Positions 1 to 6,486 of a DNA stretch of 6,708 nt are shown here, one piece after another. Within the stretch, counting starts at the first letter, position 1. Each line of letters starts with the position of its first letter. The stretch comes from Bacteroidota bacterium (GTDB lineage: Bacteria > Bacteroidota > Bacteroidia > Chitinophagales > LD1): assembly GCA_947457525.1 (NCBI GenBank), contig CANGXE010000088.1:1-6708 (forward strand). The letters run 5' to 3'. The notes under the pieces are model-generated. The model was not told the origin of the DNA and made no database searches. It worked only from the letters and a program-made list of their open reading frames with translations. The translations under genes were made by a program, and so were the position numbers.

Positions 1-1005
1 AGCAATAGTTATTTCCACTTCGGTTTTTTTTATGGAATCATTCAAAGTTAGCATCACCTCGTTCGTTAATACATTCATATCTATAAAAACGAAGTTTTTT
101 TCTATAACATTTAATCTGGAATAGTCTAAAATATCGTGAATGAGTTTTTCCATTTGGTGAGTGCCATTCACCACATAGTTGATATACTCTTGAGAAGTTT
201 GGTTCAGTGCTTTATGCTGTTCCAAGTCTTTTTTGAGTAGTGTAATAAATCCTGAAATGGTGCGCAGCGGTTCTTTCAAGTCGTGCGACACGATGTAGGA
301 GAACTCTTGCAAATTGTTAAGCGAGGCCTGCAAAGATCGTGTGCGTTCTTCTACAATTTTTTCGAGCGCTTCGTTTTGCTCTTTGATGCGCTGAGCATCT
401 TCAATGCTTTGCTTAAACAAAGTATCTATATAATCCAACAACCAAGTGCTGATTACCGCAGCAGCTATAATTCCCGTGGCAGCAACAAACCAATGTTGCC
501 ACACAAAAGATGCCATCTTAGGAATGTGTCTTAGACTTAAATAGATGACAAAAGCATGGGCCAATAACTGTATTTCAAAAAAAAGACCATAGACATAAAC
601 TACTTTTTTGTTTCTAAAAAAAGAAATGATGAGAAAGTAAATACCAAACAAGCCAACCAAGTGTAAGTAAATGCGGTAACGCATAGCCGGGTCGCTGTTG
701 ATTAAATCATTGCCAATGTTATGTATACCAAGCATGGCCATGCCGGCAAAGGCAAGAATGTGACCAGCTAATTCAATTCGCTTTTGTTTGAACAGAATAA
801 GTGAATGTAGCACCCCGCCAAGACCAATCAAATTGCCCATGAAATAGACAAGACCCATCTTGAAGATAAGTTGACCGATGAGCACTGCGCTTAAATAAAT
901 AAACCCGGAAAAAATGATGTAAAGCAAAAAGGAAGCTTTACGTTTTTCAATAGGCAAGTCATGGTCAAATCCGGAAAGAAAGAAATTGGTAATGCTACGC
1001 ATCAT
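1..1005 (-). CDS. Membrane sensor histidine kinase, N-terminal part (runs off left edge)
   Basis: Reading the minus strand from ATG at 1005 gives 335 open residues that continue past position 1. Residues about 26-191 contain six hydrophobic segments (roughly 26-47, 52-72, 80-98, 112-130, 135-156, 172-191), forming a membrane sensor region of no family I recognise. A charged, coiled-coil-like linker follows (about 195-233), then a HisKA dimerisation domain with the H-box SHDLKEPLRTI; His241 is the expected phosphorylated residue. The HATPase domain should lie beyond the left edge, so the full protein is probably about 450 residues. An in-frame TAA (1009-1011) two codons upstream of the ATG fixes the start to ATG 1005 or the next codon, ATG 1002. 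There is no Shine-Dalgarno sequence; the leader is the U-tract of a terminator. The kinase would phosphorylate a response regulator, none of which is in the window. The signal sensed is unknown. Confidence 0.9.
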   Translation of the reverse strand, partial: MMRSITNFFLSGFDHDLPIEKRKASFLLYIIFSGFIYLSAVLIGQLIFKMGLVYFMGNLIGLGGVLHSLILFKQKRIELAGHILAFAGMAMLGIHNIGNDLINSDPAMRYRIYLHLVGLFGIYFLIISFFRNKKVVYVYGLFFEIQLLAHAFVIYLSLRHIPKMASFVWQHWFVAATGIIAAAVISTWLLDYIDTLFKQSIEDAQRIKEQNEALEKIVEERTRSLQASLNNLQEFSYIVSHDLKEPLRTISGFITLLKKDLEQHKALNQTSQEYINYVVNGTHQMEKLIHDILDYSRLNVIEKNFVFIDMNVLTNEVMLTLNDSIKKTEVEITIA

Positions 1006-1010
1006 GCTTT

Positions 1011-1042
1011 AAAAAAAACACTCTAGAGGGCTAGAGTGTTTT
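1011..1042 (-). terminator. Rho-independent terminator after the TonB-dependent receptor gene
   Basis: A perfect 12-bp inverted repeat (1015-1026 paired with 1031-1042) encloses a 4-nt loop. Read on the minus strand, the stem runs into eight consecutive T (1018-1011), the classic intrinsic terminator form. It begins 28 nt after the receptor stop codon. The T-tract ends only 5 nt before the kinase start codon at 1005, so the same element is also the immediate leader of the kinase gene. On the plus strand the stem is followed by TTTTAATG, a weaker U-tract, and no plus-strand gene ends there. Confidence 0.88.
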
Positions 1043-1070
1043 AATGTATTTATTGGTCAATGTGTTTCTT

Positions 1071-3887
1071 TTATTTTTTGCCGAAGTTGGCAAAGTCAAA
1101 TGACCACGAAGCGTAGTACATGGCTCCGATATTTGGAGCGCCTACAGCTTCAATTCTTTGGCGATTGTAAAGGTTAGATCCACCTATACGAACGGTAGAA
1201 TAAATTTTATCAATTTCATATGAAATTTGTGCATCAAGCGTATGGAAGCTCGGCACAACTCCGTCTGCAAATGGGCTTTGCCATTCATAAGAAGTTACCC
1301 ATTTAAAATTGGCGCTAAAGCCTAATCCTTTCCAAACACGATTGCCCGAAACACCAATGTTGAACTTATGGCGCGGAGTGTTAAAACCAGAAAGTACAGT
1401 AGCGCCAGAGTTGCTTACTTGGCTATCATCCAAATCTGAGTAAGTATAATTGACGTATGGTGTAATACCTTTGCCTACATAGTAAGAAGCACTTACCGCC
1501 ACTCCCCAAGATGGCACTACGTTGTCAGAATTCACCCACATTTGTAATGTTTGATAAGTTTCATTTGTATTTAACGAATCATTCAAAATGATATCATCGC
1601 TGGCGTTTTGATATTCGGGGCTGTCTTCATCCGCATTAGCATTGCCGCGGTCGGTGCGCACTACACGTTGGAAACCGATAAAGCTACTGTAGCGAGTATA
1701 GTAAGCCGATAGGTCGATGTAAAGTTTTTTAGCCACCTCAGCGCGGTAACCGAAGTCAACACCTAGAGCGCGCTCGGGGCGAAGTGGTTTGATTGTTGTA
1801 GATTGCAATAAACCAATGTTTGGCTGGTCTCCTATTTGCGGATTGCGATAGTATTCTAAAACCGATTCACGGGTAAATAAATTGTCATAACCGGTGCGAT
1901 TGCCCACGAGCACAATTCTACCAATATCAAGATACAAGTAGATGTCTTGCAAAGTTGGTGTGCGGAAAGCCGAAGAAACCGAAGCGCGGAAAGTGTGGTC
2001 GCTGTTTTTGGCTTTGGCGGTGTACACCAATGAACCCCTTGGCGAAACTTGTGCTTTAAAGTTAGAGTTTTTGTCTACACGCACCGAACCGATGATTTTG
2101 AAGTTGTCGTTAAATAGTCGCTTGGTTGCTTGGATATAAGCACCCACTTCGTGTACCCTAAACTTGATGCCCGCAGTATCTTCGAAGATTGTTCCACGTG
2201 AATTTGGCAAGTACAAACGATAAGAAGCGCCTGTGATGATTTCCATCCACTTCACAAAATCCCAATTGTATTGTCCTTCTAAGTTAACCATTGACGACTT
2301 GTCGAAAAAGCGAGTTCCGGTCAGTGAGTTAGGGTCTTTGATGAGGGCATTGAACGTGTCGCGAAACATTTGTGAGCCAGGCGTGTACCAGGCGTTGTTG
2401 GCGTGAGCATTAGCTTGACCGCGAGCATTGGCGATGATGGCTGCCCACTCAGAACTGCCTACACAGTCGGCACAAAATCCGGTCAGTGTATCTAAAACGT
2501 CAAAATATTTTTCACTCCATTTGGATACATAGTCTGAAGCAGCAGAGCGAGACAAGTAAGAGCCGGTCAAACCAATGTTATAAGAGTTTCCCGCATCTTC
2601 AAATGCACCAAATGCTCGAACGAAAAAGTTTTTACCCTTAAGTTGTATCATCGGTTGATGGAAAGTAAAGTCTTTGATTTGATAACGAGCGGTTGCTTGA
2701 TAAACCGCAGTTCCATAACCAAATTTGTAGGTACCACTCAACTCCATATCATTTTTAAAGCGATAGTGTAAACTGGTAGAAAATTTCAAACTCTTAGAGT
2801 TGTAGTCGGCTAAGTGGCGCTCTAGGTAACCCGGAGCTTTTACATTCAAGATTCCTGGGTTAGCTGCCGGATTGAAGTCTAGCCAAGCATTTAACTTAGT
2901 GAAATCATTATGTTCTTCAACAGTAATGTCTGTGCCGGGCCCGTATGGTTCTAGTGCCCGTTCACGCAGAATTGAACTCAAGTTAATGTCTGTACTGATG
3001 TCGCCATAATTGTTTAAATCAGGATCGTTCGCTTCCCAGTCGCGCATTTGCACGTATTGTCCGGTGAATTTTATCGCAAAGCGATCTTCTTTACCAAAAG
3101 TGTTGGCATAGCGAAACTGTCCGTCAAAATAGGGGCCGGGAATTGTAGTTGCTCCACCTTTTATTTGAAGCGATAAGCCTTTGTGATCATAAGGACTTTT
3201 AGTGGTCATAGAAACCACACCTTGCATCGCGTTGGCTCCATAAAGCGCTGAAGCAGCACCTGATACAATCTCCACACTTTCTAAATCTAAATCATTTGCT
3301 CCAACTAAGTTACCCACCGGGAAGTTTAGGCCGGGAGCTTCATTATCCACACCATCAATAAACTGTTTAGTTCTCAATGAACGAGTGTCGCTAAAGCCGC
3401 GGAGGTTGATCACCTTGAAACCAGCCGAAGAGGTAACCATGTCAATACCTTTGAAGTTACCGATACTTTGGTAGAAATCTCCCGATGCCGCGCTTTTAAT
3501 TTCACGCGAAGTCATTTTTTCAATTTGTACTGAAGCTGTTTTTATGCTTTCTGCCACACGCGAAGAAGTAACCACCACTTCGCCACCCGGCACAAAGGCA
3601 GTTTCTAACGCTACATTAAGAACTGTAGAGTTGCTGATTTGTACATCTTTTGGGTCGTAACCCACATAGGAAACGGTGAGTATCTTTGTTTCGCTTGGTA
3701 CGTCAATTTTGAATGCTCCCTTTTCATCCGTAGCGGTGCCTATTTGTGTGCCTTTCGCTACGATAGTTGCGCCAATGAGTGGCTCCTTATTGGCGCCATC
3801 AGTTATTTTTCCGGTAATTGTTTTTGTTTGAGCAAAAGAGACCGCTGCAATAAAAAGCATGGCAACGAAGAGTAATTGTTTTTTCAT
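1071..3887 (-). CDS. TonB-dependent outer-membrane receptor with carboxypeptidase-regulatory-like N-terminal domain
   Basis: The 938-residue product has a signal peptide (residues 1-19, cut after SFA before Q20), a CarboxypepD_reg-like beta-sandwich (about 22-97), a plug domain (about 105-230, with NLRGF, a FIDGV segment and the EIVSGAASALYGANAMQGV stretch typical of plugs) and a 22-strand-type beta-barrel from about 236 to the end. It should import a ligand across the outer membrane using TonB-ExbBD energy. No SusD-like lipoprotein is adjacent and the length is below that of typical SusC proteins, so I read it as a stand-alone transporter; the ligand is unknown. Its only two cysteines (472 and 475) form a CxxC motif within the barrel region, probably in a loop. 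The ATG at 3887 is preferred because the signal peptide starts there; no Shine-Dalgarno sequence precedes it. A strong terminator follows the stop codon. The frame is intact throughout. Confidence 0.95.
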   Translation of the reverse strand: MKKQLLFVAMLFIAAVSFAQTKTITGKITDGANKEPLIGATIVAKGTQIGTATDEKGAFKIDVPSETKILTVSYVGYDPKDVQISNSTVLNVALETAFVPGGEVVVTSSRVAESIKTASVQIEKMTSREIKSAASGDFYQSIGNFKGIDMVTSSAGFKVINLRGFSDTRSLRTKQFIDGVDNEAPGLNFPVGNLVGANDLDLESVEIVSGAASALYGANAMQGVVSMTTKSPYDHKGLSLQIKGGATTIPGPYFDGQFRYANTFGKEDRFAIKFTGQYVQMRDWEANDPDLNNYGDISTDINLSSILRERALEPYGPGTDITVEEHNDFTKLNAWLDFNPAANPGILNVKAPGYLERHLADYNSKSLKFSTSLHYRFKNDMELSGTYKFGYGTAVYQATARYQIKDFTFHQPMIQLKGKNFFVRAFGAFEDAGNSYNIGLTGSYLSRSAASDYVSKWSEKYFDVLDTLTGFCADCVGSSEWAAIIANARGQANAHANNAWYTPGSQMFRDTFNALIKDPNSLTGTRFFDKSSMVNLEGQYNWDFVKWMEIITGASYRLYLPNSRGTIFEDTAGIKFRVHEVGAYIQATKRLFNDNFKIIGSVRVDKNSNFKAQVSPRGSLVYTAKAKNSDHTFRASVSSAFRTPTLQDIYLYLDIGRIVLVGNRTGYDNLFTRESVLEYYRNPQIGDQPNIGLLQSTTIKPLRPERALGVDFGYRAEVAKKLYIDLSAYYTRYSSFIGFQRVVRTDRGNANADEDSPEYQNASDDIILNDSLNTNETYQTLQMWVNSDNVVPSWGVAVSASYYVGKGITPYVNYTYSDLDDSQVSNSGATVLSGFNTPRHKFNIGVSGNRVWKGLGFSANFKWVTSYEWQSPFADGVVPSFHTLDAQISYEIDKIYSTVRIGGSNLYNRQRIEAVGAPNIGAMYYASWSFDFANFGKK

Positions 3888-3921
3888 GGGTTGGGTTGGT
3901 TAATGAAAAATGGAACGATGT

Positions 3922-3929
3922 CGAAAATA
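3922..3929 (-). promoter_or_regulatory. Candidate -7 element TATTTTCG upstream of the TonB-dependent receptor
   Basis: On the minus strand, TATTTTCG differs by one base from the Bacteroidota -7 consensus TAnnTTTG and lies 34 nt before the receptor ATG. No TTG is present 17-23 nt upstream, which weakens the call. The element is an alternative to the TTGACC/TATAAT pair a little farther upstream. Confidence 0.25.
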
Positions 3930-3942
3930 GTAATTAAGTTAA

Positions 3943-3971
3943 ATTATAAAAATTTTAACAGTGGCGGTCAA
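3943..3971 (-). promoter_or_regulatory. Candidate promoter TTGACC-N17-TATAAT for the TonB-dependent receptor
   Basis: On the minus strand TTGACC (3971-3966) is followed after exactly 17 nt by TATAAT (3948-3943), a near-perfect match to the general bacterial housekeeping pattern. It also gives a partial fit to the Bacteroidota form: TTG, 20 nt, then TATAATTT compared with TAnnTTTG. Transcription would start around 3936 and leave an untranslated leader of about 50 nt. The surrounding DNA is very AT-rich, so chance occurrence of the -10 hexamer is possible. Confidence 0.4.
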
Positions 3972-4069
3972 TGCTTTATTTGTTAAGGATTAAAAGCGAG
4001 TTGTCTTTGTTCATAGTCAATTGAAGAGTAGACTATTTATTTTTTTTCGGAAAACAGTTGCGGCTTTTT

Positions 4070-4077
4070 TAGTTTTG
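4070..4077 (+). promoter_or_regulatory. Candidate -7 element TAGTTTTG of the asparaginase-like gene
   Basis: TAGTTTTG is an exact match to the Bacteroidota -7 consensus TAnnTTTG and ends 9 nt before the ATG at 4087. No TTG is found 17-23 nt upstream; a T-rich run (4041-4047) followed by CGG lies there instead. If it is used, transcription would begin only a few bases before the ATG, giving an almost leaderless mRNA, and the longer TTG-initiated frame from 4021 could not be translated from this transcript. Confidence 0.4.
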
Positions 4078-4086
4078 TCATCAACT

Positions 4087-4584
4087 ATGGCTATCAAAGT
4101 ATTAATCACCGGAGGCACTTTCGACAAAGAGTATGATGAGTTGACAGGTAAGCTCTATTTTAAAGAAACGCATCTGCCAGAAATTTTAAAGATGGGGCGA
4201 AGCAATTTAGTAGTAGACGTGACTACATTAATGATGATAGACAGCCTAGAAATGACAGATGCTGACCGTCAAGAGATTGTTCGTCAATGTTCGGGTTGTA
4301 GTGAAAAAAAAGTAGTGATTACACACGGCACTGACACGATGGAAGTGACCGCGAAGGTGTTGGGCGAAGCCAATCTGGACAAAACCATTGTGCTAACCGG
4401 AGCGATGATACCTTACAAGTTTGGTAGTTCGGATGGATTATTTAACATGGGTGCTGCACTGGCTTTCGTACAAACGTTGCCCAAAGGTGTCTATGTGGTC
4501 ATGAATGGCCGACACTTTTTGTGGAACAATGTGCGCAAAAACAAAGCCACCGGAATATTTGAGGAGAAAGTAGAACTTGGCTAG
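4087..4584 (+). CDS. Short, single-domain asparaginase-like protein
   Basis: The 165-residue product matches the N-terminal domain of L-asparaginases (Pfam PF00710). Visible catalytic motifs are TGGT (residues 8-11, nucleophile Thr11), Tyr24 in GKLYF, HGTDT (80-84, with the Thr82-Asp83 pair) and Lys99 in DKTIVLTGAM, corresponding to Thr12, Tyr25, Thr89, Asp90 and Lys162 of E. coli AnsB. Classical enzymes are about 330 residues with a C-terminal domain; here a stop codon follows at 4582-4584 with no continuing homologous frame, so it resembles the known class of short asparaginase-domain proteins rather than a broken gene. It probably acts in the cytoplasm on asparagine or a related amide, but activity is not proven by sequence. 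I chose ATG 4087 because homology starts there (MAIKVLITGGT). A TTG at 4021 would add 22 signal-peptide-like residues. The lipoprotein pair follows 47 nt downstream on the same strand, probably with its own promoter. Confidence 0.88.
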   Translation: MAIKVLITGGTFDKEYDELTGKLYFKETHLPEILKMGRSNLVVDVTTLMMIDSLEMTDADRQEIVRQCSGCSEKKVVITHGTDTMEVTAKVLGEANLDKTIVLTGAMIPYKFGSSDGLFNMGAALAFVQTLPKGVYVVMNGRHFLWNNVRKNKATGIFEEKVELG

Positions 4585-4611
4585 TATAAATTGTAAACTT
4601 TTTTATTTTCG
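4577..4611 (+). promoter_or_regulatory. Candidate promoter of the lipoprotein pair (TTG ... TATTTTCG)
   Basis: TATTTTCG (4604-4611) is one base off the TAnnTTTG -7 consensus and lies 20 nt before the ATG at 4632. The nearest suitable TTG (4577-4579) is 24 nt upstream, slightly beyond the usual 17-23 spacing, and lies inside the last codons of the asparaginase-like gene. A leader of roughly 14 nt would result. No hairpin terminator separates the two units, so readthrough from upstream is also possible. Confidence 0.35.
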
Positions 4612-4631
4612 GACGTTAAACTCAATTACTT

Positions 4632-5042
4632 ATGAAAAAAATAGTGGCATTTGTGTTTGTCTTGGCGGTGATTGCCGGGTGTAACAAAGAGAAGATATAC
4701 AAAGAAAATCTCAACGGCACTTGGAAAGTGTACAAATACCTTTTGCGTAACGTTGACAAAACAAGTTTGTTTAATGCTCAATTTCCAAACTATTACATCA
4801 CGTTTACTGATGCCGGGCAATACACAGAGTTTTACATCAATCCGGATAGCACATTTGTGACCGGCACCTATTCGTTTGACGATAATGACGAAAAAATCAT
4901 TTTAGAAAACACTTATCTCGACCCAGTGGATAGCGTAAACAAAACCATCAAAAGAAAATATACCATCTTTAATTTAACTCGCGACCACGTGCAGCTAAGA
5001 AACGACACCTCTCAGTTGTATATGGACACCGTATTGCTTTAA
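4632..5042 (+). CDS. Lipocalin-like lipoprotein (first of a tandem pair)
   Basis: The 136-residue product begins with a lipoprotein signal peptide ending in the lipobox VIAGC, with Cys17 as the lipidated residue. The mature part opens with NLNGTWKVYKYL (GTW at 29-31), the hallmark of small lipocalin-like proteins in Bacteroidota, followed by alternating beta-strand-like segments and a final QLRNDTS stretch (121-127). It should be anchored in a membrane and face the periplasm; there is no clear acidic surface-export signal after the Cys. Function and ligand are unknown. The next gene begins 25 nt downstream and is a clear paralogue: GTW falls at the same residue numbers, and both carry an LRND motif near the end. 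This copy stops 11 residues after LRND, whereas the partner continues for 31, so it lacks the partner's last predicted strand. Confidence 0.85.
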   Translation: MKKIVAFVFVLAVIAGCNKEKIYKENLNGTWKVYKYLLRNVDKTSLFNAQFPNYYITFTDAGQYTEFYINPDSTFVTGTYSFDDNDEKIILENTYLDPVDSVNKTIKRKYTIFNLTRDHVQLRNDTSQLYMDTVLL

Positions 5043-5048
5043 TTCTTT

Positions 5049-5066
5049 AATCACACAAAATCACAC
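5049..5066 (+). repeat. Short direct repeat AATCACAC before the second lipoprotein start
   Basis: AATCACAC occurs at 5049-5056 and again at 5059-5066, a 10-nt period, ending one base before the GTG start of the second lipoprotein. No Shine-Dalgarno sequence is present in this 25-nt gap. The repeat may be chance or may affect translation of the downstream gene; nothing shows which. Confidence 0.35.
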
Positions 5067-5067
5067 C

Positions 5068-5553
5068 GTGAAAAAACTACTATTTTTTGCTTTAGGACTT
5101 ACGCTGGTTGTAGCATCTTGCAACAAATCTGCATTTCTCAAAAAACTAACCGGCACTTGGAGTGTAGATCGCTACTTGTTTAGCGGACAAGACAGAACCT
5201 TATATTTTGATACTACATTTCGTGGCTATCAACTAGACTTAGATGAAAGCAATCGTTATGCGATTAGTTTCAGTGAGTTTTTCTTTACTCCCGGCACCAA
5301 CATTTTGCCCGATACTTTAGGTTATGACTCGGTAGCGATGAGTTATGTGATTGAATTTGACACTATTCCTTTTGTAGACACCACTATTGTACCACACTTA
5401 GAACTCGGCACATGGGATTTGATAAACAGCGATGAAGATTTGCAACTTCGCAACGACAGCACCAATGCAGTAGCGATTTATCGCATTCTTGAATTAAACA
5501 AAAGCAGTTTGAAATTGCGTAAAGGCAACGAAGAGATTTACTTCGGAAAATAA
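5068..5553 (+). CDS. Lipocalin-like lipoprotein (second of a tandem pair), GTG start
   Basis: The 161-residue product starts at GTG 5068, chosen because it places a standard lipoprotein signal peptide in frame (MKKLLFFAL..., lipobox VVASC, lipidated Cys18) and no in-frame ATG precedes the Cys. The mature part has LTGTWSVDRYL (GTW at 29-31), a longer acidic middle section than its neighbour, a second GTW (114-116), LQLRNDST (125-132) and a closing strand pair ILELNKSSLKLR ... EEIYF. The overall pattern is a small lipocalin-like beta-barrel tethered to a membrane facing the periplasm; function is unknown. It is separated by 25 nt from its paralogue and shares a terminator 20 nt after the stop codon, so the two are almost certainly one transcript. 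The pair presumably arose by tandem duplication and then diverged widely, since only the motifs remain clearly alike. Confidence 0.85.
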   Translation: MKKLLFFALGLTLVVASCNKSAFLKKLTGTWSVDRYLFSGQDRTLYFDTTFRGYQLDLDESNRYAISFSEFFFTPGTNILPDTLGYDSVAMSYVIEFDTIPFVDTTIVPHLELGTWDLINSDEDLQLRNDSTNAVAIYRILELNKSSLKLRKGNEEIYFGK

Positions 5554-5572
5554 ATTGAAATACAGCTTCTTG

Positions 5573-5610
5573 AAGACGCACAATGACCGATGGTTGTTGT
5601 GCGTTTTTTT
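5573..5610 (+). terminator. Rho-independent terminator of the lipoprotein operon
   Basis: ACGCACAA (5576-5583) pairs perfectly with TTGTGCGT (5597-5604); AAG/TTT extends the stem to 11 pairs with one G-T wobble, and a small ACC/GGT pairing can form inside the loop. The stem is followed by TTTTTTT (5604-5610), so it works on the plus strand. On the minus strand no T-run follows the stem. The T-run overlaps the stop codon (5609-5611) of the convergent TraB/GumN gene. Confidence 0.88.
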
Positions 5611-6475
5611 ATTTCACCGCCTTCACCTCAAATCCTTTTTGGCGCAGCAAAGCCACCACGCCATCTGCTGCGGGCAAATGCAAAGCACCAATAGCTATGA
5701 ATGTAGTTTCCTTTTTAACGTGCTTTGCTATTCTGTCGGCCATGCGCACATTGCGCTGAGTGATTAGCGCCTCATAAAAAACCTTCGGCATTTCTGTGGC
5801 GTCATTCATAGCTAAAAGGCTGTCCAGATTTTCGGAGAGATAAAACTCGACCAGTTTCAATCCCTCATTATTGTCCTCAAAAACCTCGTGTAAATTTTCG
5901 ACCAAAAGATCGGCTTGCTCTTGAAAACTAAGTGAGTTCAGTGCTGTCAATTGTTCGGCAGCCGTTTCTAATCCAAAGAGTTTTTTCTTCTGTTTTTTTG
6001 CTTCTTGGTGCAGATAAATATCCAAAGCCGGAGCCCCTTTCTCATCTCCGTTGCTCAACCCCATGTTGGTTTGCTGAATGATGGTGGCAATAAACACCGG
6101 AGCTACATTATCAAGTAGTTGGAGCGGAACGCCCATTTCCAACTTTACCAAACTATCGAGCAAAGCATAGTCTTCGGGCGTAACCATTTTCTTTAAGCTA
6201 TAACCTTTGCCCATCATTAATCCGCTAATGAGTTCGGTGGGCATTACGGCTTCCGGATCTAGCTCCATGGCAAAAGCCTTGCATTTTTTCAAGTAAGGTA
6301 AGGCCGGTTCACTTTTTTTGATGATTCGGCTATCAGTTGTGTGCATCGTACCGAAGAGGTAAGACGGATTTTTTAACCCATTGCCCGAAATCTCCCATAG
6401 CAAGGCATTGTATTGCGCAGAGCAGAACGAAATAACAAACAGAAAGAGAGAAGATAAGAGATATCGCACGATCAT
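5609..6475 (-). CDS. Secreted TraB/GumN (TIKI-like) family protein
   Basis: From ATG 6475 the product has 288 residues. A signal peptide (1-20, MIVRYLLSSL..., cut after CSA before Q21) predicts export to the periplasm. The TraB/GumN/TIKI domain (PF01963) fills the rest and shows the family's paired GxxH motifs, GTMH (42-45) and GALH (263-266), plus MELD (70-73), FGLE (167-170) and the QRNVRMA segment (240-246). In animal TIKI proteins these residues form a metalloprotease site; for bacterial members the activity and substrate are mostly unknown, so only a possible metal-dependent hydrolase role is inferred. The frame could extend to TTG 6514, adding 13 residues, but this would bury the signal peptide, and that TTG fits better as a promoter -33 element. 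The gene converges on the lipoprotein operon and diverges from the DUF3109 gene. No terminator of its own is visible. Confidence 0.88.
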   Translation of the reverse strand: MIVRYLLSSLFLFVISFCSAQYNALLWEISGNGLKNPSYLFGTMHTTDSRIIKKSEPALPYLKKCKAFAMELDPEAVMPTELISGLMMGKGYSLKKMVTPEDYALLDSLVKLEMGVPLQLLDNVAPVFIATIIQQTNMGLSNGDEKGAPALDIYLHQEAKKQKKKLFGLETAAEQLTALNSLSFQEQADLLVENLHEVFEDNNEGLKLVEFYLSENLDSLLAMNDATEMPKVFYEALITQRNVRMADRIAKHVKKETTFIAIGALHLPAADGVVALLRQKGFEVKAVK

Positions 6476-6486
6476 AAATTTAAAAT

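Noticed and set aside
283..534. 83-codon open frame on the plus strand
   Set aside because: It lies opposite the kinase gene, whose H-box and membrane segments are clear on the minus strand; the plus-strand product has no recognisable domain.
1942..2139. 65-codon open frame on the plus strand
   Set aside because: It lies antisense inside the intact receptor barrel sequence and shows no protein-like features.
3639..3875. 78-codon open frame on the plus strand
   Set aside because: It is antisense to the receptor's signal peptide and carboxypeptidase-like domain; it is Cys-rich and lacks any domain pattern.
1071..3887. Reading the receptor as a SusC of a polysaccharide utilisation locus
   Set aside because: No SusD homologue, glycoside hydrolase or lipoprotein partner is adjacent on the same strand; the kinase and the divergent asparaginase-like gene do not fit such a locus.
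4626..4860. Overlapping short frames on both strands across the first lipoprotein
   Set aside because: The lipobox and GTW pattern are in the frame starting at 4632; the other frames are shadows.
5555..5767. 70-codon plus-strand frame after the second lipoprotein
   Set aside because: It would be translated through the terminator hairpin and lies opposite the conserved GALH region of the TraB/GumN gene.
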